From Conus ventricosus (taxonomy: Eukaryota; Mollusca; Gastropoda; Neogastropoda; Conidae): a DNA stretch of 64,000 nt. The DNA is taken from positions 102,544,683 through 102,608,682 of the forward strand of contig CM031602.1 of NCBI GenBank assembly GCA_018398815.1, read 5' to 3'. Within the stretch, counting starts at the first letter, position 1. Each line of letters begins with the position of its first letter. The position numbers and the translations under genes are program-made. The notes beneath the pieces are model-generated. The model worked only from the letters and a program-made list of their open reading frames with translations. It did not search any database and was not told the origin of the DNA. Shown piece by piece: positions 13,101 to 24,865 of this stretch.

Positions 13101-14130
13101 ACCTTGTATTTATTGGGTTACTTGTTTGGTAGAACCAGCCGTGTCTCCCTGAATGAGTCCCGATTGCGCAGCGGCGAAGGCCTCGGAGCAGGCAATACAA
13201 ATATATCGCTGCCTTCAAAAGGGATGCGATGTTCCCTTATGCAGCTTAGAGAAGAGTTTTCATATCTGGTAAGTTTTTTTTTTTTTTTTTAAATTTCATT
13301 TTCCAGTTTCTCCATCTTCAAACTTCCCCTCCCCCCTCTCAAGTCCAAATCTTTTGCCAGACAGTTCAGTTGTTGGGCCTGCGCTTGTTTTTTTTTCCCC
13401 CACTTTTGAGATTGTTTCGACCATGTATTTGTCTGACTTTATTCTAGTTTAAAAGGATGGTGCCAGTCTTGAATAAATTTTTACTGCCTGTGTTAGGTTT
13501 CCTTATGGAAGGCAAAAACATACCCCACTTGTTTACTGATTATCGTTTACTGTTCCCCTACCTAAATTTCATATCCATTTTGTTTTAGATTATCAAAGCT
13601 TTTGATGTTAGAAATTTCTTTATGACTACTTTAAACCCTCGTATCCAGAGTCCAGAGTACTTACACGATACAGATAGGTTTGTTATAGATATCCCCCCTA
13701 CTGAAGACATCTATAAAGACATGGAAAAGGAGTAGCTAAAGGGCCATGCAGGATGGGTACGACACATCTGATTACCCTGAAATATTCCCCTTTGCATTTC
13801 AAAAACGTTAACAAGAAGTGTTTAAGGAAAGATGAAGGATGAATTATCTGGAGGGGTGATTAAGAGGAGTTTATATTGGTTTAAGGTCGAAAATGTACAG
13901 TCTTTCGAGCGCAGAAGTAAACCATTTAAGAAAGCAAGGGAATATCTCGCTGTGTTGTGCAGTCAAAACATATCCCTTAACAACTACAAAGAAGCATTGT
14001 TCAATAAACATACTTTTCATCAAGACAAAACGTAAAGACAGCGATCTTAATCTACATGAGAATTCAACACAACGTTGTAACAAAAGAAGTCATAGATAGG
14101 AAGCATAACACTAAACAGTTTTGTTAAATC
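10185..14130 (+). pseudogene. polB: Polinton-type DNA polymerase B, copy A (frameshifted)
   Basis: This is a complete-length but broken polymerase gene. The N-terminal domain is represented by NVQASVAHAI (about 10,300-10,330). Next come Exo I VVYA-D-FES (about 11,265-11,295), the endonuclease VII-like remnant (about 11,555-11,640), the palm MNNS..GKTMEN region (about 12,920-12,970), the motif C region DTDR/S (about 13,665-13,685), and a C-terminal KMYS segment (about 13,890). The expected ATG reads CTG at 10,188. A polymerase-unrelated T-rich stretch around 13,100-13,600 interrupts the homology between the NSC..GKT block and motif C, and may be an insertion. The gene converges on the small ORF and integrase that follow on the other strand. 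Confidence 0.85.
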
Positions 14131-14159
14131 CAGAGTTTTCATATGCAATCGATTGGAGA

Positions 14160-14511
14160 ACTTATAATTATATATCTTTCCGCAAGTTTTTGTTATAACT
14201 CGATTTATTCATATTTTTTCCTCAAATTTGTTAAAGCTCAATCATAACATTATCCAATTCAACCAAATATTTTTTCATGTTTGCTGATGTGGCTCAATTT
14301 TTTTATTATTTCAAGATATTCTTTTCCCCATATTTGATAATCAAAATCTGGATTTTGGCTGTAGGTGATCGGATGTTTTAGCATGAGCCCGATGAATCCA
14401 CGTAAATGTTTCCCTTAATAATAAGAAACTCGTATCATAATTCCCGTATCAATTCCACGGCTCTTCCTTTTTCATTCTTGTTTCGTTCTGTGCTTCCTTC
14501 GAGCTTTCCAT
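14160..14511 (-). pseudogene. small hydrophilic element ORF, copy A
   Basis: The start ATG at 14,511 is preceded (minus strand) by an A/T leader with TTAATTTACATAAAATA-like sequence. It begins MESSKEAQNETRMK and runs about 115 codons with frameshifts. It shares strand with the integrase just upstream and converges on the polymerase gene. Three copies of this ORF exist in the window, which argues it is a real element gene. Function is unknown. Confidence 0.45.
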
Positions 14512-14579
14512 TTTAGACAGCTTCAAATATATTTTATGTAAATTAAAAAGTAATTAAGCACTGGAACTGCTCTGCGTGA

Positions 14580-15518
14580 ATTATCTGCAGTTTCTTCCTT
14601 CACAAAAGATCTTTGAGGAGCTGGTTGTTTTTGTTGTGTCAGTTTCTCGTAAAATAATACACGGGCGATTCATTTTTACAATTCTTTTATTTCATACGGA
14701 TCAACACTCCAACTGGATCGGTTTGCCCTGATGCGAGTGTCCCCTTCTGCTTCCCCCGGTAAATAAAGGTACCTTACTTTTATAAACCAAAACGTAATAG
14801 TTTGCCGGATGAAGACTCTCCTTCACAACAACCAATCGTTTGTTTTTTGATTGCTTGTACTGGTTTTTAGCACCTTTAAATTCTTCATTATTCATTGCCC
14901 TGAACTGGAGGCAGTCTTCTTAACCCCATTCTTGTGTTGCGAGAATTGTCAAGCAGCTCTCTGTGATACTGGTAAAGAAAAAAAGTCTGTCAGATAACTG
15001 TTTGTTAAGAGTTTTCACTACAGCCTGTGGATCTGTGAACTCCTGGAATGCCTCTTTTAATGGTAACTCCTGTGTTTTAACATAATTGATTCACTTGGGC
15101 CTTTAAAATTCTTTTCCCATCATCGACTTGAATCATGCGAGGATAAGTTTAGCGGCCTCGTTGATATATCAGTTGTATGCAACACAACAGCAGAAGCACT
15201 CTTTTGTGTTAATGGTTCTGCATCTTTGTATCTTGAAAGCTATGTCATGACTGTGAGTGCGTACATAAATCTTTTTCGTCTAATCGTATCATGGGGTAAA
15301 TATAAAGATCCATTTGATGGGTGTCGTTCGTATTGTATTCATCAAAGTGTGGTCTGTGTATTCCGTCTAGGTGCAGGTAAATAAATTTGCCAAATCGCTT
15401 GTTTTAGATAACCATTCGCTTTGCTGTTTGTTCACTGACCTCCTCTGCTTTGCTTAGCTTTTTTTTATAGCCGTGAATTCCCTTCCAATATCCTTTTGGC
15501 GATAATAGATTTTGTCAT
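14580..15518 (-). pseudogene. Polinton integrase (retroviral-type rve fold), copy A
   Basis: This is the copy of the integrase at 27,176-28,110. On the minus strand it starts at 15,518 (MTKIYYR..GYWKG) and ends near 14,580. The C-terminal part is well kept: MNNEEFKGA near 14,895, then PANYYVLVYKSKV and a VPLF...GGSRRG...H stretch, as in the chromodomain-like tail of Polinton integrases. The central catalytic region is broken by frameshifts. The enzyme would insert element DNA into the host chromosome. Confidence 0.75.
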
Positions 15519-15529
15519 TTTTATTTAGC

Positions 15530-15944
15530 CAATGATTATGTGCAACAAAATACACAACGGTCATACCAAAGACGATAAACAGATTTCTTGCATCTTTTGT
15601 TTTTCTGATGGTTTTGATAAAAGTAACTGAATTTTGGTGGGGCATTTCTCGATTGGTTTGCCCTGTTTCAAGATAATATTACTTTTTTGCCTGGTCCAAC
15701 ATTTTTAAATGTGTAAGCTGCATGCCCCTGTGTTTTCAGTTTGTTGTTAATAAAATCTAACTGCTCAATTCTCTGCTTTTCATAGTGATCTTGTGCAGGC
15801 TTGCTAGTTGCTCCATAGCTTTTTGTGTCTTTTTCTCTGGTGCGCCGTCATCCCACAGTTATTACTAAATGCGTAATTACTTTCCGCTCAAAAGCAAGCG
15901 CATTCACTACTGCAACCGCCTATCATCTATTACGAGTAAGCCAT
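15530..15944 (-). pseudogene. element ORF upstream of integrase, copy A
   Basis: The start ATG at 15,944 gives MAYS. The conserved core is a helical segment with KLAAAQDYYEKQRIEQL-type sequence (about 15,770-15,830, minus strand), matching 26,880-26,935 of copy C. A NREMPPKF-like stretch lies before the integrase start. It is probably co-transcribed with the integrase. No family is recognised. Confidence 0.45.
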
Positions 15945-15964
15945 TTTTTATAAATGTATTTTGT

Positions 15965-16214
15965 TTTAATTTTTAACATACTTATATACTGTCCTGGAAT
16001 TATTCCCTTGCTTAACTAGAAAGTCCCCTTTCGTAGCGAATGAAGCTGCTTAAAACAGCGACTCAGCTTGCTGAGTCTTCTAAGTCTAGTTTGCCAAGAT
16101 CTGCTGTTTAATTTTTAACAGGCTTTTACCAAGCATTGTTGTATCCTACACTTATGCCTCCATAACATCCAGAATGGATACAAGGTTTGGTAGCAGTTTT
16201 TTTCGGGTGCTCAT
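15965..16214 (-). pseudogene. small element ORF with hydrophobic segment, copy A
   Basis: Starts MSTRKKLLPNLVSIL at 16,214. The downstream conserved part is an AASFATK-(G)DFLVKQG block (about 16,010-16,055). It is divergent from the ORF beginning at 16,251, across 36 bp of A/T-rich DNA. Frameshifts break it. Possibly a small membrane protein; see 26,503-26,753. Confidence 0.4.
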
Positions 16215-16250
16215 TTTTAGAAAATAAAATAAATATAATTATTAAAAAAC

Positions 16251-16534
16251 ATGACCAGCGATGATCTACTACAGCTACAGGCAGCCTAAACCTCCTGTAC
16301 TACAAATGAACAAGTTGATAACCAAGCTGTTATGCCCCAAAAGGAGAGGTTTGTATTCTTGCAGCATGGGCGGAAAAACAAAAGCATTTCCTCGGCAATG
16401 AATTCAGCATAGAAACAGATTCCAACAGATGTGTAGCACACAAGACATTAGAAAGTAATCATAACAGGTATGAACGCAACTGGATCAAGAATGTAAAAAG
16501 TGTAGACAGGAACGTTCTTAGTTTGTCACACTAA
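16251..16534 (+). pseudogene. small element ORF (WKNK type), copy A
   Basis: It begins MTSDDLL at 16,251. The middle keeps N-F/EFSIE and QQM-like sequence (about 16,400-16,440), followed by a NRYE segment near 16,465 and a stop at 16,534. It matches 26,191-26,467 of copy C. The intact length would be about 93 codons. Function unknown. Confidence 0.4.
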
Positions 16535-16737
16535 AAGGTGGTCTAGTTTAGTAGAATTTGCTCCAATTCGATTCTGAAACAAGATTTTATTAGATTTAAC
16601 CGGCAGGGTCCAGTTTTAACAATAGTCATTAGAGTCTCTAGGATGTGATCTGGTTTTACATATATGGAACATTATTATCGACGCTAATCATGGGATTGAA
16701 TTACTTTTTAATCATATAGATTTTATTTCCCTTCAAA

Positions 16738-17165
16738 ATGACCGAGCCCGAAAATCAGCAGAATCAGTAAACATTGAATCTTGTAGAAAATTGATCAGTA
16801 AAAATCCTGGACGCGTTAATCAGGAAAACAATTAGCAGAGTGGAACAAACAAATAAAAATTAAAATTACAAAGCACATAATATATCTCGAAAGAAAAAGT
16901 GCTAGAGCCGCAGCCAGTTGTTTCAAATGCCAAGCTTCTAAAAACACCAGAACAAGATTGGTTCAACACCTACAACAACAACAGGGTTTGCCTCACCGCC
17001 AAAGTCTTCATATTTTTCTTAAAGCAATTGTCCATTTTTGGCGGCATTTGCTTGGGGGCGGTTATTACGGTTATAAAAAAATATATACACAAAGACTGCG
17101 AAAACTAAAGCAGTCCAAACAATCTCAACCACTAAATACAATATCCAACACAACAGCATGCAGAA
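16738..17165 (+). pseudogene. small single-span membrane protein next to terminal repeats, copy A
   Basis: It starts MTEPENQQNQ at 16,738. A polar Asn/Gln/Lys-rich N-terminal half contains KTPEQ (about 16,940). A hydrophobic span (FIFGG/AICLGAVI-like, about 17,030-17,080) follows, ending in a Lys-rich tail. The same layout occurs on the minus strand at 25,549-26,008. It is the outermost gene before the 23-bp repeats and is transcribed toward the end of the element. Frameshifted; function unknown. Confidence 0.45.
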
Positions 17166-17257
17166 CCACCAACAACAAAAAGAATCCATTTTGATCCATT
17201 TAAAATGGAATAATACTTTTAGAAGACTTAATGAAATAATTATAAGTTGACTTGAAT

Positions 17258-17510
17258 AAGAACTTGGGTTGTACTTAGGAGGATGAATTAGTTTATGACT
17301 CTTGGGATGACTTGAGTAAGAACTTAGAAGTGACTTGATTCAAAAACTTATTAAAACTGAGGCGAGTTTACTTAAAAACTTAATTAAGAACTAAAAAGTG
17401 ACTTGAGTAAGAACGTTAGAAGTGACTTAAGTAAGAACTTGAGGGCGACTTGAGTAATGAACTTAAAAGTTACTTGGATGACTTGAGTAGACCTTAGAAG
17501 TAACATGATG
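17258..17510. repeat. subterminal 23-bp tandem repeats, end of copy A
   Basis: Imperfect tandem units of about 23 bp, core GTGACTTGAGTAAGAACTTA, run outward from the last gene. The same unit in inverse orientation lies at 25,140-25,498. A GTGCATGCGTGGGG-type G-rich segment follows at about 17,510-17,545 and has a mirror counterpart at about 25,060-25,140. Probably subterminal sites of the element end. Confidence 0.75.
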
Positions 17511-19555
17511 TGTGCATGCGTGGGGTGGGGGTGGGCGGGGGATAATATATTTATTATCAGTAAAACAACAGAAAACAACCCAACAATGACAGCAGCGACA
17601 ACAACAATAACAGCATAATACAAGCAGATCCGCATCGCACCACAACGCACGAAACACACACACAAACATATAAGAAATATGAGGTTGCTTGCATGGTGAA
17701 ATGTGAAAGGATTATATGGTTCGCGCTTAAGCCCGTAAATACAACCGGGCCCTGTCGGGCTCTCTGTCAAACTGAAGATTATTCAAAGCCGGCCACCAAT
17801 GCAATTAATCAAAAGCTTGATTTAATAAACAAGACAGTTGAAGTAAAGTACACACTTGTGCCGGCTTGAAAAAGGCAGCCAAAGTACAAAGGAGGTGTGC
17901 AGGTTTCTATAAGTTGTAACAAAAGATTGCAAGTTGAATTTTCACTCCATGTTTCAGATCAAGATTCTGATCTACCTTTCTAACATATTTGCTAAATAAA
18001 GATTGGCGCTCCTACAGGGAGCCTGGCTTGGCAGAGTTACCAGTTCCTGTCTGACTAGAACTCCTAAAATTATCCCTTCATTGATCGGCTGGCAGATAAC
18101 CTTTGCCCGCTCCCTACTAGAGCGCTGGCTTGACAGAGTGCCAATTCCCTCTTCACTGCTTGGCTGACGGCCTCCCTTGACTGCTCTAACAGAGGTGTTG
18201 GCGGCTTTATTGATTTCTTCCCTTACTGCTTAATGTCATGAATGAGGTTATTGAGAACAATTGTGTTTCGACCTGCATTGGTTTGCATTGTTATGGGTAG
18301 TTAACCAATATTTTCTAAGATCCTCGCTGCTTGAGAACATTGTTTTTAAAGCCACCTTCCGCATGGAGTAGACCTCCAAGAAAGAAAGACCAACTGTTGA
18401 AAACCTTTATCATAGGGGCCCACAAGCGAGCAATATCCCTCAGTTTGCGAGAATGGTGAAGGAGATATCCCAACATGTACTCTCCCACCACCGCCCCATT
18501 TGCGGTGTGCGCTCCACTTTGCTTTCTTTTGAACAAACCTTTTGAAAGTATTTTCCAAAAGCCAACCATATTGGCAGGTTAAAGCACATGGTTGTCGCTT
18601 CCTGCCTGGTTGAAAGCTGTAGTACCCTTGCTGTCAGCTTGTCAATAGCAACATCTAAAGACGTGTATATCCTCTGCAAGCCAAAACACAAAAACTTCTT
18701 TTTTTAACTGTCATGCTCACAGCCACCCTTTTGATTCAAGTATTGGTGAGTTCTTCTGGTGTCCAATTTTTTGTTTTTGTGCTTGCTCCTCATACAATGA
18801 TTCAAGTTTTTCTTTTTGGTGCACGGGGAAAGAGGCAGTTTTTACTTTCCAGATTGGACCTTCACTTTGTAATTTTTTCCAAAATGACAGCTTTTATTGT
18901 GGAGAAAAGAGATGTATCCATCAAGAAGAAAAAGTTGATGCTTGCAGTCAAACTACTTTGGCCGCTCCATTATCCTCGGGAAGAATTAAACCTACTAGTT
19001 TGCTTTGAGAAATCTAACAATTCTTGATGAACGGTTTGTGAATCAAGGGTAGCCTCTCTCTCTAAGATGCTATCTTGCAACATGTATCCTGTTTTGATTA
19101 AATAAAAATCAACCACACAAGCAAAAGCTTTTACTGTAAAAACTTTTTCTCACTGAAAACCACACAGACCCGCAACAAGCACCAACCTCCAAAAAGCCAA
19201 ATGACGAGAGAAAGATAGCAACAGTAGAGGAAGCTTGGTTGCGTGCGTGCGGCAAGCCCCAGCTCTTAGTCTCCCCGCCCTTTACAAGTTCTCTATCAAG
19301 CACTAGCAATTTGGGGGTGTTGCCCCCGTCATTTACCATTCCGTCAGATTACTCGTGCCGAGACACACAGTTGGTTTATTCCACCTGAAACACAGAGGCG
19401 GCGTTGAAAATGATGTATTGAATCGTTTGATGATGTTATCAAATGTTGTTGTTTTGTTAGGGTTTTACTTGGGCAGAGAATCTATAAAATGGCCTATCCT
19501 AACTCACCCGGAGCGGGAGGGCGGATGATTGGATGGCATTTTAATAGTTCTCTAA
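17511..19555. other. spacer between copy A and copy B, no supported gene
   Basis: No element gene homology is seen. A short minus-strand frame at 18,315-18,569 (with EYMLGYLLHHSRKLRDIARL) is not recognised and overlaps other open frames, so I do not call it. The remainder is A/T-rich and featureless by eye. Confidence 0.4.
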
Positions 19556-20181
19556 AGGATATTCCACTAAAGTTTAGAGATCATTGGAATGTAAGGCCGA
19601 TAGTTATCCACGTCACATCTGCGTTTTTTGCGGACGAAATGCACCTTGCATGAACACACCACATAAAACATGTTGTTGTCGAATTCTTTATGTTTACGAA
19701 CTGCTCTTTTTGCGCTAATGCTGGGAGGGTAGTGAATGTAAGACTTGCCTACAATCGGCTCATCCTTAACTGTTTTAATCTGATCACGCAGACTTCGCCC
19801 TCTGACCAACCGAAAGCCTCTCATTTTGCTTCTTCAGGCGGCCACACTCAAACTGTGTAAGCAGTTGGTCCTGCCCAACCAGGTGTTTTTAATCCATTAG
19901 GAGAAAGAATAGTCTGTTGTTTAGTTGAGAGACCCAGACTTCTTAGATTTCTTCATTTATTGTTATATAGTCGATTAAAACAGCTAGCATTACTTTTAAC
20001 TGGCGGTCTAATTGTTAGTTTACCTGGATTCTTGAGAAATAGCATGAACAACAACACTGGCCTGTACGTTTGCTGAATCAATGACTTCTGATTAATATCC
20101 TTTAAAGCTTTTGACAAACGCTCCTCCTTAAGCATTCCTTCAAACAATTCGTCTGGTCCCTTCTATATCTCTGGCATCCAT
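19556..20181 (-). pseudogene. polB: Polymerase B N-terminal fragment, copy B
   Basis: It corresponds to the first part of the polymerase gene in copy C (31,311-31,910). The start ATG near 20,181 is preceded by the A/T leader TTTATTTAAATAAATATTTT. It ends abruptly at 19,556, before the exonuclease region. It contains the N-terminal domain (SLIQQTY..., about 20,070) and the KSYIHYPPS-like segment (about 19,740). The sharp left end marks the boundary of the copy B fragment. Confidence 0.7.
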
Positions 20182-20267
20182 CTTAATTTCTCGTTACTAA
20201 CTGAAAATATTTATTTAAATAAACAAAATACAACGTCATCGACTCCAGGGTCGTCTCCAAAGTCGTC

Positions 20268-21004
20268 TTAATCAGAATCCAAGATCACGGTCTTTTTGTG
20301 CTTGGAACTCATAAACTAAGTATAAACGCCCTTTGATGTTTGTTAATGTGAGCTGTTTAGAACAGAGTTTAATGTCTCGTTTGGGGTTTACTTTTTTTAA
20401 AAACTATTTCCTTTTTTATCTGCTCGGTGTCTGGTCTGTTGAGAAAAACTTGCCCTTGCCTTTTTTTGAAGATCAAACTTTGTCCTTTTAGAGTCATCAA
20501 CATCGGCCTGTACAAACGACTAAAAATTCTCATCCGTGATGTTTGAGTCAACGTAGTGCTTAATTTTTGTCAGTTTGGAAACGAACTAAGTTTAGCTGTT
20601 ATTAGTTGAAACCATGGCCTGGTCTTTTGGAGTATAAGTTTTTATTTTTTGCTGGCAGTACTTACAGCTAATGAGCACAGTGTCCGAGATCTTAAAGACA
20701 AACCGCCTAGAGGTTAAAGCTGGCGGGCACAACCCTACACCCTGTTGCTAAGAGGCCCTACACGTTGTCCTGCTGATAGAGCACCTAACAGTCGATGCTC
20801 CTGTTTAACATATGAAACAGCATTACGGCAGACCTTCGTTTTGGTTTTTTGCTGTATTTTGAAAGTCTTGTGCTCTAGTTTTTGTTTGCATTTGTGTAAT
20901 GTTTGTTAAACTTAAAGTTTTTATGTCAGGGTTTCTACTACCCCTTCTTTTGGCGACTCTGGGCTCCTGTAGGGCACATTTGAGATAAACCTGAACAGAA
21001 CCAT
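20268..21004 (-). pseudogene. hydrophobic/charged element ORF, copy B
   Basis: Homologue of 31,959-32,662, in the same position between capsid and polymerase. The C-terminal part is kept: SRLYRP near 20,510, then KKRQGQ.F, ending after a KTTLET-like acidic tail near 20,268. Frameshifts throughout. No known function. Confidence 0.45.
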
Positions 21005-21595
21005 GCTTTTTATAAAATAAAAATAATTTAGGTTTTGTATATCTTTTAATCTGTTTATCTTGAATATTCAGCTGCGCATCATATATTAAAAACAAATGTA
21101 CATTAAGTGGTTTATCGCCATCTTTTTCTTTATCAATTGAATGTTTATGTCCGTTACTTTAACAGTTTCTCACCACTTCCATGCAGCTGATTATCCTCTG
21201 TTGCCCTTAGGTCAATCCCGAATCCGTATTTTGTTGATAAATTTAATCATCGAGTCTAACACTGTGAAGGGTTGTTAGATCTTTAGACACAAGGTCTACT
21301 GTTGGACTTCTTACACCTCCCACCCCCCCAACAATGTTTTTCTTATTTCGTCAAAAATGATGATGACTAGCCCGATAGCGTAGCATTTGGTTAGGACTAC
21401 CCTCACCCGAACATTGTATACTTTCGTTATTTTAGGATTAATAAACTATCACTTCCTCTTTTGATGGTTCTCATCTCAACACAGGCAGAAATACCTTTAA
21501 GGGCGATCTTGCTTGCTGTGGCACTAAAACAAAAATGCCATATAGCGTCATTCTTGCTTCTGGATATGTTGTGATGAATCACTCTTTCTAATATA

Positions 21596-23238
21596 CTCAG
21601 GAGGCATAAAAAACTCGAAAAAACAACCAAAACCCCCCTGGTTTTTAATAGAAATTTGATAGTAATTTGGCTACCGATTCCTTTGAACTGGTAAATAGAA
21701 AGTGAGAAAAAAAGCCAATCGAACACCGCAAAGCGTCCTTTCAAAGGTCATTCTGTAAGAAAATAAGGTCACATGAACTTGACGCTTGACTCCTGTGTAA
21801 CAGCAGAATGTCAGTAATCTTGTGTGACCACCTCGAGCATTGATCACAGCTGTGCACCTGCGGTACATCGAGCGCACCAAGTGATGGTCTGCCTCTTGGG
21901 GACTGCCACCACACCTGGCCCACAGCAACAGCAAGCGAAGTGCTGTCTGGGGTCTGGGGTTGAGCTGTTCAACTGCCCCTCTGAAGGGCATCCCAGAATT
22001 GTCTATTGGGTTGAAGGTCGGAGAACGGGCTGGGGTGAGGCAGCAGATGATGTTTGTTCTGCCTCAGAAGTTCTGCGTAGCACGGGCAGTGTGCGGACCC
22101 TTGCGTTGTCCTGCTGAAACAGTTTCTGTGGATGCCGCGGAAATGCGGGCAGGATGTTGGGGGCCACAGAATTGGTCGATGTAATGAACAGCAGAGACCC
22201 CGTACCTCGTCCCTGGACCCACATTCTGGAAGATGACTGGCCGCAATTCGGCGATTTATGCCGATAGCCCCCCAGATCAATGAATTGCGTTCACCACCCC
22301 CATGGGTCCCTTTCGTGATGTTGGCATCCGTGAAGCGTTCCCCCCTATTCTCCCCCCGCTCTTCTCCAGATCCGGGTCGGGCCATCGCCTGTCGGACGCA
22401 GATCCGGCTTTCATCACTGAAGAGGACTCGGGCCGCCAGTCCCCGATGGCGCCAATGCACGTGGAATCTGTCCCTCTGCAGAGACGGTTCTTCGGCATGC
22501 TGGAGTGTCGAGGATAGGTCGCCGGGCTGGAAACGCCTGCATTGGAGAACCAACTGTGTTCAGGTCTGGCGACGCACGGGTCCTGTTGCTGCTTGGCCCT
22601 GCCATGGTTGCCGACGGTGTGTTCCTGGCTGTGTTGGCAGCGGTTTTGGTAAAGGCTGGCCCGGTCGGATGCTGACTAAGAAGAATGGCGGTCGTGGGCC
22701 TGCTGTGGTGACCCTCGGTCTCCGCGTCCTTCCTGTCGGTCTTCATCAGAGGTGTTTTCTTGCTTGAAAGCGTCCAGAAGGCGATAGCGGTGGAAATGTG
22801 GACTCCGAGATGCGATAGCGACCTGCCTCATTGGAAACCCCGGCCTGCAGTTCCCCATTGCTATGCAACGATCTAGAACGAGAAAGTCTCGGCATTATGT
22901 TGGCGGCCTCTTATTTTTTTTTTGTTTTTTTTGGGGAAGGGATGATTTTGAACTTTTTTGGGGTTTGGAATTTAATAGCCCCACAATGGGGGCCGACATT
23001 GGTTGCAAGTCACCTTGATGCACGTGGCTAGGTAGTCCATGGCAATGCACATCCTCGTGCACGAAAAACGCTGACACCGGCTAATTCAACCCACTGTTAC
23101 GGCGAGGTTACAACCGGCCAAGACACCACGTATCTGCTAATGTGGCACTGCCAACACATTTGCTTACGTCCTGTTCACAATGGTGAACAATCGTGCACTG
23201 TCTCAATTTTTGCGGGGGAGTTTTTTAATGCCTCTGAG
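21596..23238 (-). mobile_element. Tc1-like DNA transposon in copy B capsid gene
   Basis: About 1.64 kb bounded by TA dinucleotides (21,594-21,595 and 23,239-23,240). The inverted ends begin CTCAGGAGGCATAAAAAACT and, at the other end read inward, CTCAGAGGCATTAAAAAACT. It encodes a Tc1-type transposase on the minus strand. The same family and target site occur at 33,236-34,768. Confidence 0.85.
21811..22895 (-). pseudogene. Tc1-like transposase (copy B)
   Basis: The reading frame starts at 22,895 and ends at 21,811 with the family-typical ARGGHTRY-like C-terminus degraded here. Visible are the helix-turn-helix region, a SDESR motif carrying the first catalytic Asp (about 22,415-22,435), the QDNAR motif with the second Asp (about 22,115-22,130), and a WDAL segment after the catalytic Glu region (about 21,975-21,995). 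Numerous insertions compared with copy C shift the frame repeatedly. Confidence 0.8.
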
Positions 23239-23736
23239 TATGATATGCTAATTTTGCCTGATATTGTTGCTCAAACAGCCTTGCTAAAATTTTAAAATGA
23301 AGGGGTAAAACCTACAAGCTTGTTTCAAGCTAAAACGCTCTCCTCATGGTACAATTTGCACGCCACCGGTGTTATATATTGTGGTGTGTGGGCATGTGAG
23401 TTTCTGTGCATGTGGCACGTGGCCTGCCGGTTTTTTTCTTTTTTGGGGCGGTTTCAGGGGGGCGTGTTTACGGATTGGTGCATTGACAAAGATTTCCATT
23501 TATGCCTGCAATTGTTTATCATTTCTACTTTAGAGTTCAGGGATGCTAGGTGGGGTTTACATAATATCAGCCACTTTTCTGTAGTACATAAGTGGCATTT
23601 TTTACAAATGTTGTTGTATGGTGTTGCTCTTTTATAATTTTCAATGTTTATGTTGTAATCTATTTTTTTATTTTTCAGCTTCCAAATATATTTACTTAAT
23701 TCTGTTTGGTTTTTATATTTTTCATTTTTTAAAGAC

Positions 23737-23820
23737 AGAGAACTAAAAAATACCAAGCCTACTCAACCACCCTCAACCAGTTTGGGGCGGCTGCCCTAGG
23801 CAGGTATTTTTTAGTTCTCT
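23737..23820. repeat. perfect 18-bp inverted repeat
   Basis: The arm AGAGAACTAAAAAATACC at 23,737-23,754 is exactly complementary to 23,803-23,820, with a 48-nt loop. No coding sequence overlaps. It could be a tiny non-autonomous transposon or a transcript hairpin. Confidence 0.7.
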
Positions 23821-24865
23821 AACTAGAAAACCCTACAAACTTTAATTGTTCTCTAAGTCTTTTAAATTCAACACACTATCCTAGCTGATAAATCTTATAA
23901 AACGAAGTAGATAGACAGACAGACAGACAGACAAACACTAGGCAATGGTGGGGGGGTAAGGCTGGCGGGATCACACCATGTTTTTTAATCATCATCGTCG
24001 TCCTGCTTAAGGAAGGAAATTTCCACACTGCCAGAATACTCCACAGACATGGAAATACAGAGACCTGTCATTAGGCTGACACCTGATTACTTTAATTTGT
24101 GTTGTTGGGGTCTTATGACTTGGCAAGGTGCAATACCACGGACCGGACATGACGATCTCGAACCAACGCCCCCCAACCAGCGCCCTCAGTTTAGCCATGG
24201 CTTCCAATGCAAAAGGGACGTGTTTTGTTCACAGAGGAACAGTTCTTGCTATAGATGATCATGTGTTTAATACAACTGAAAGGCGGAGTATCTAAACAAA
24301 AAAAAAATCGGGCCGGGCCCAGTTCTTTACCTCTTAACCAAAGAGAAGTATTGCTTTTTTGGAAGGTGGGGAGAAAGAAAAAAAGGGAAACTTACTTTTG
24401 ATGAACTACACAAGCACCTTGAAAGTTGTTAATTCAAACAAGATTTAGCCGATATATTTGAAAGAGATGTTGTTAATTTTGAAAAGCTTTTAACTTTTGA
24501 AGAAATGATTCCATTTTTTAAAAATGGCGCTTTTTATTTAAAAAGCACCAAATGTTCAGTGACAGGTGTACTACCTGGCAATCAAGAGCCGCCATAAAAC
24601 ACTAACTCCGCCAATGCGGGTCCTAAGTCAGGATGAAAAAGAGAGAGTTAAACTCTTTGTGAAACTCTTGTGAAATAGGTGCATGTGCTGGGGTTTGAAA
24701 AAACCCTTTGCTGATGTTACTATAAATAGCGTTCACGCATAGTTTCCAAGCCAGTGTTGTTATGGTTAATTATAGTGGGTTGTAGCACTGTTCGCTAATT
24801 ACCAAAGTCACAGTGCTTTTTTGGGCTTAGGCCATAGAACTAGGACAGGCGTTCATGCCTACCCA

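Larger units (their letters stand above)
21010..23297 (-). pseudogene. capsid-protein fragment of copy B, split by a Tc1-like transposon
   Basis: The C-terminal half of the capsid-like gene (about 21,010-21,594) and a short piece of the upstream coding part (23,241-23,297) flank a Tc1-like insertion. Homology to copy C ends sharply at about 23,297, so the N-terminal half is missing. Compared with copy C the insertion point is identical, but many single-base indels distinguish the two. Confidence 0.65.

Noticed and set aside
17384..17770. 128-codon minus-strand frame with hydrophobic runs
   Set aside because: It crosses the 23-bp repeats and G-rich terminal DNA of copy A, is not present in the matching left end of copy C, and has biased composition.
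18315..18691. Two overlapping minus-strand frames as a gene
   Set aside because: Both frames are plausible over the same DNA, there is no second copy for comparison and no motif is recognised; left as unassigned.
21824..22767. Long plus-strand frames opposite the Tc1 transposase (for example 22,258-22,767)
   Set aside because: They are antisense to the transposase, G/C-rich shadows; the equivalent frames at 33,895-34,544 share no conserved product.
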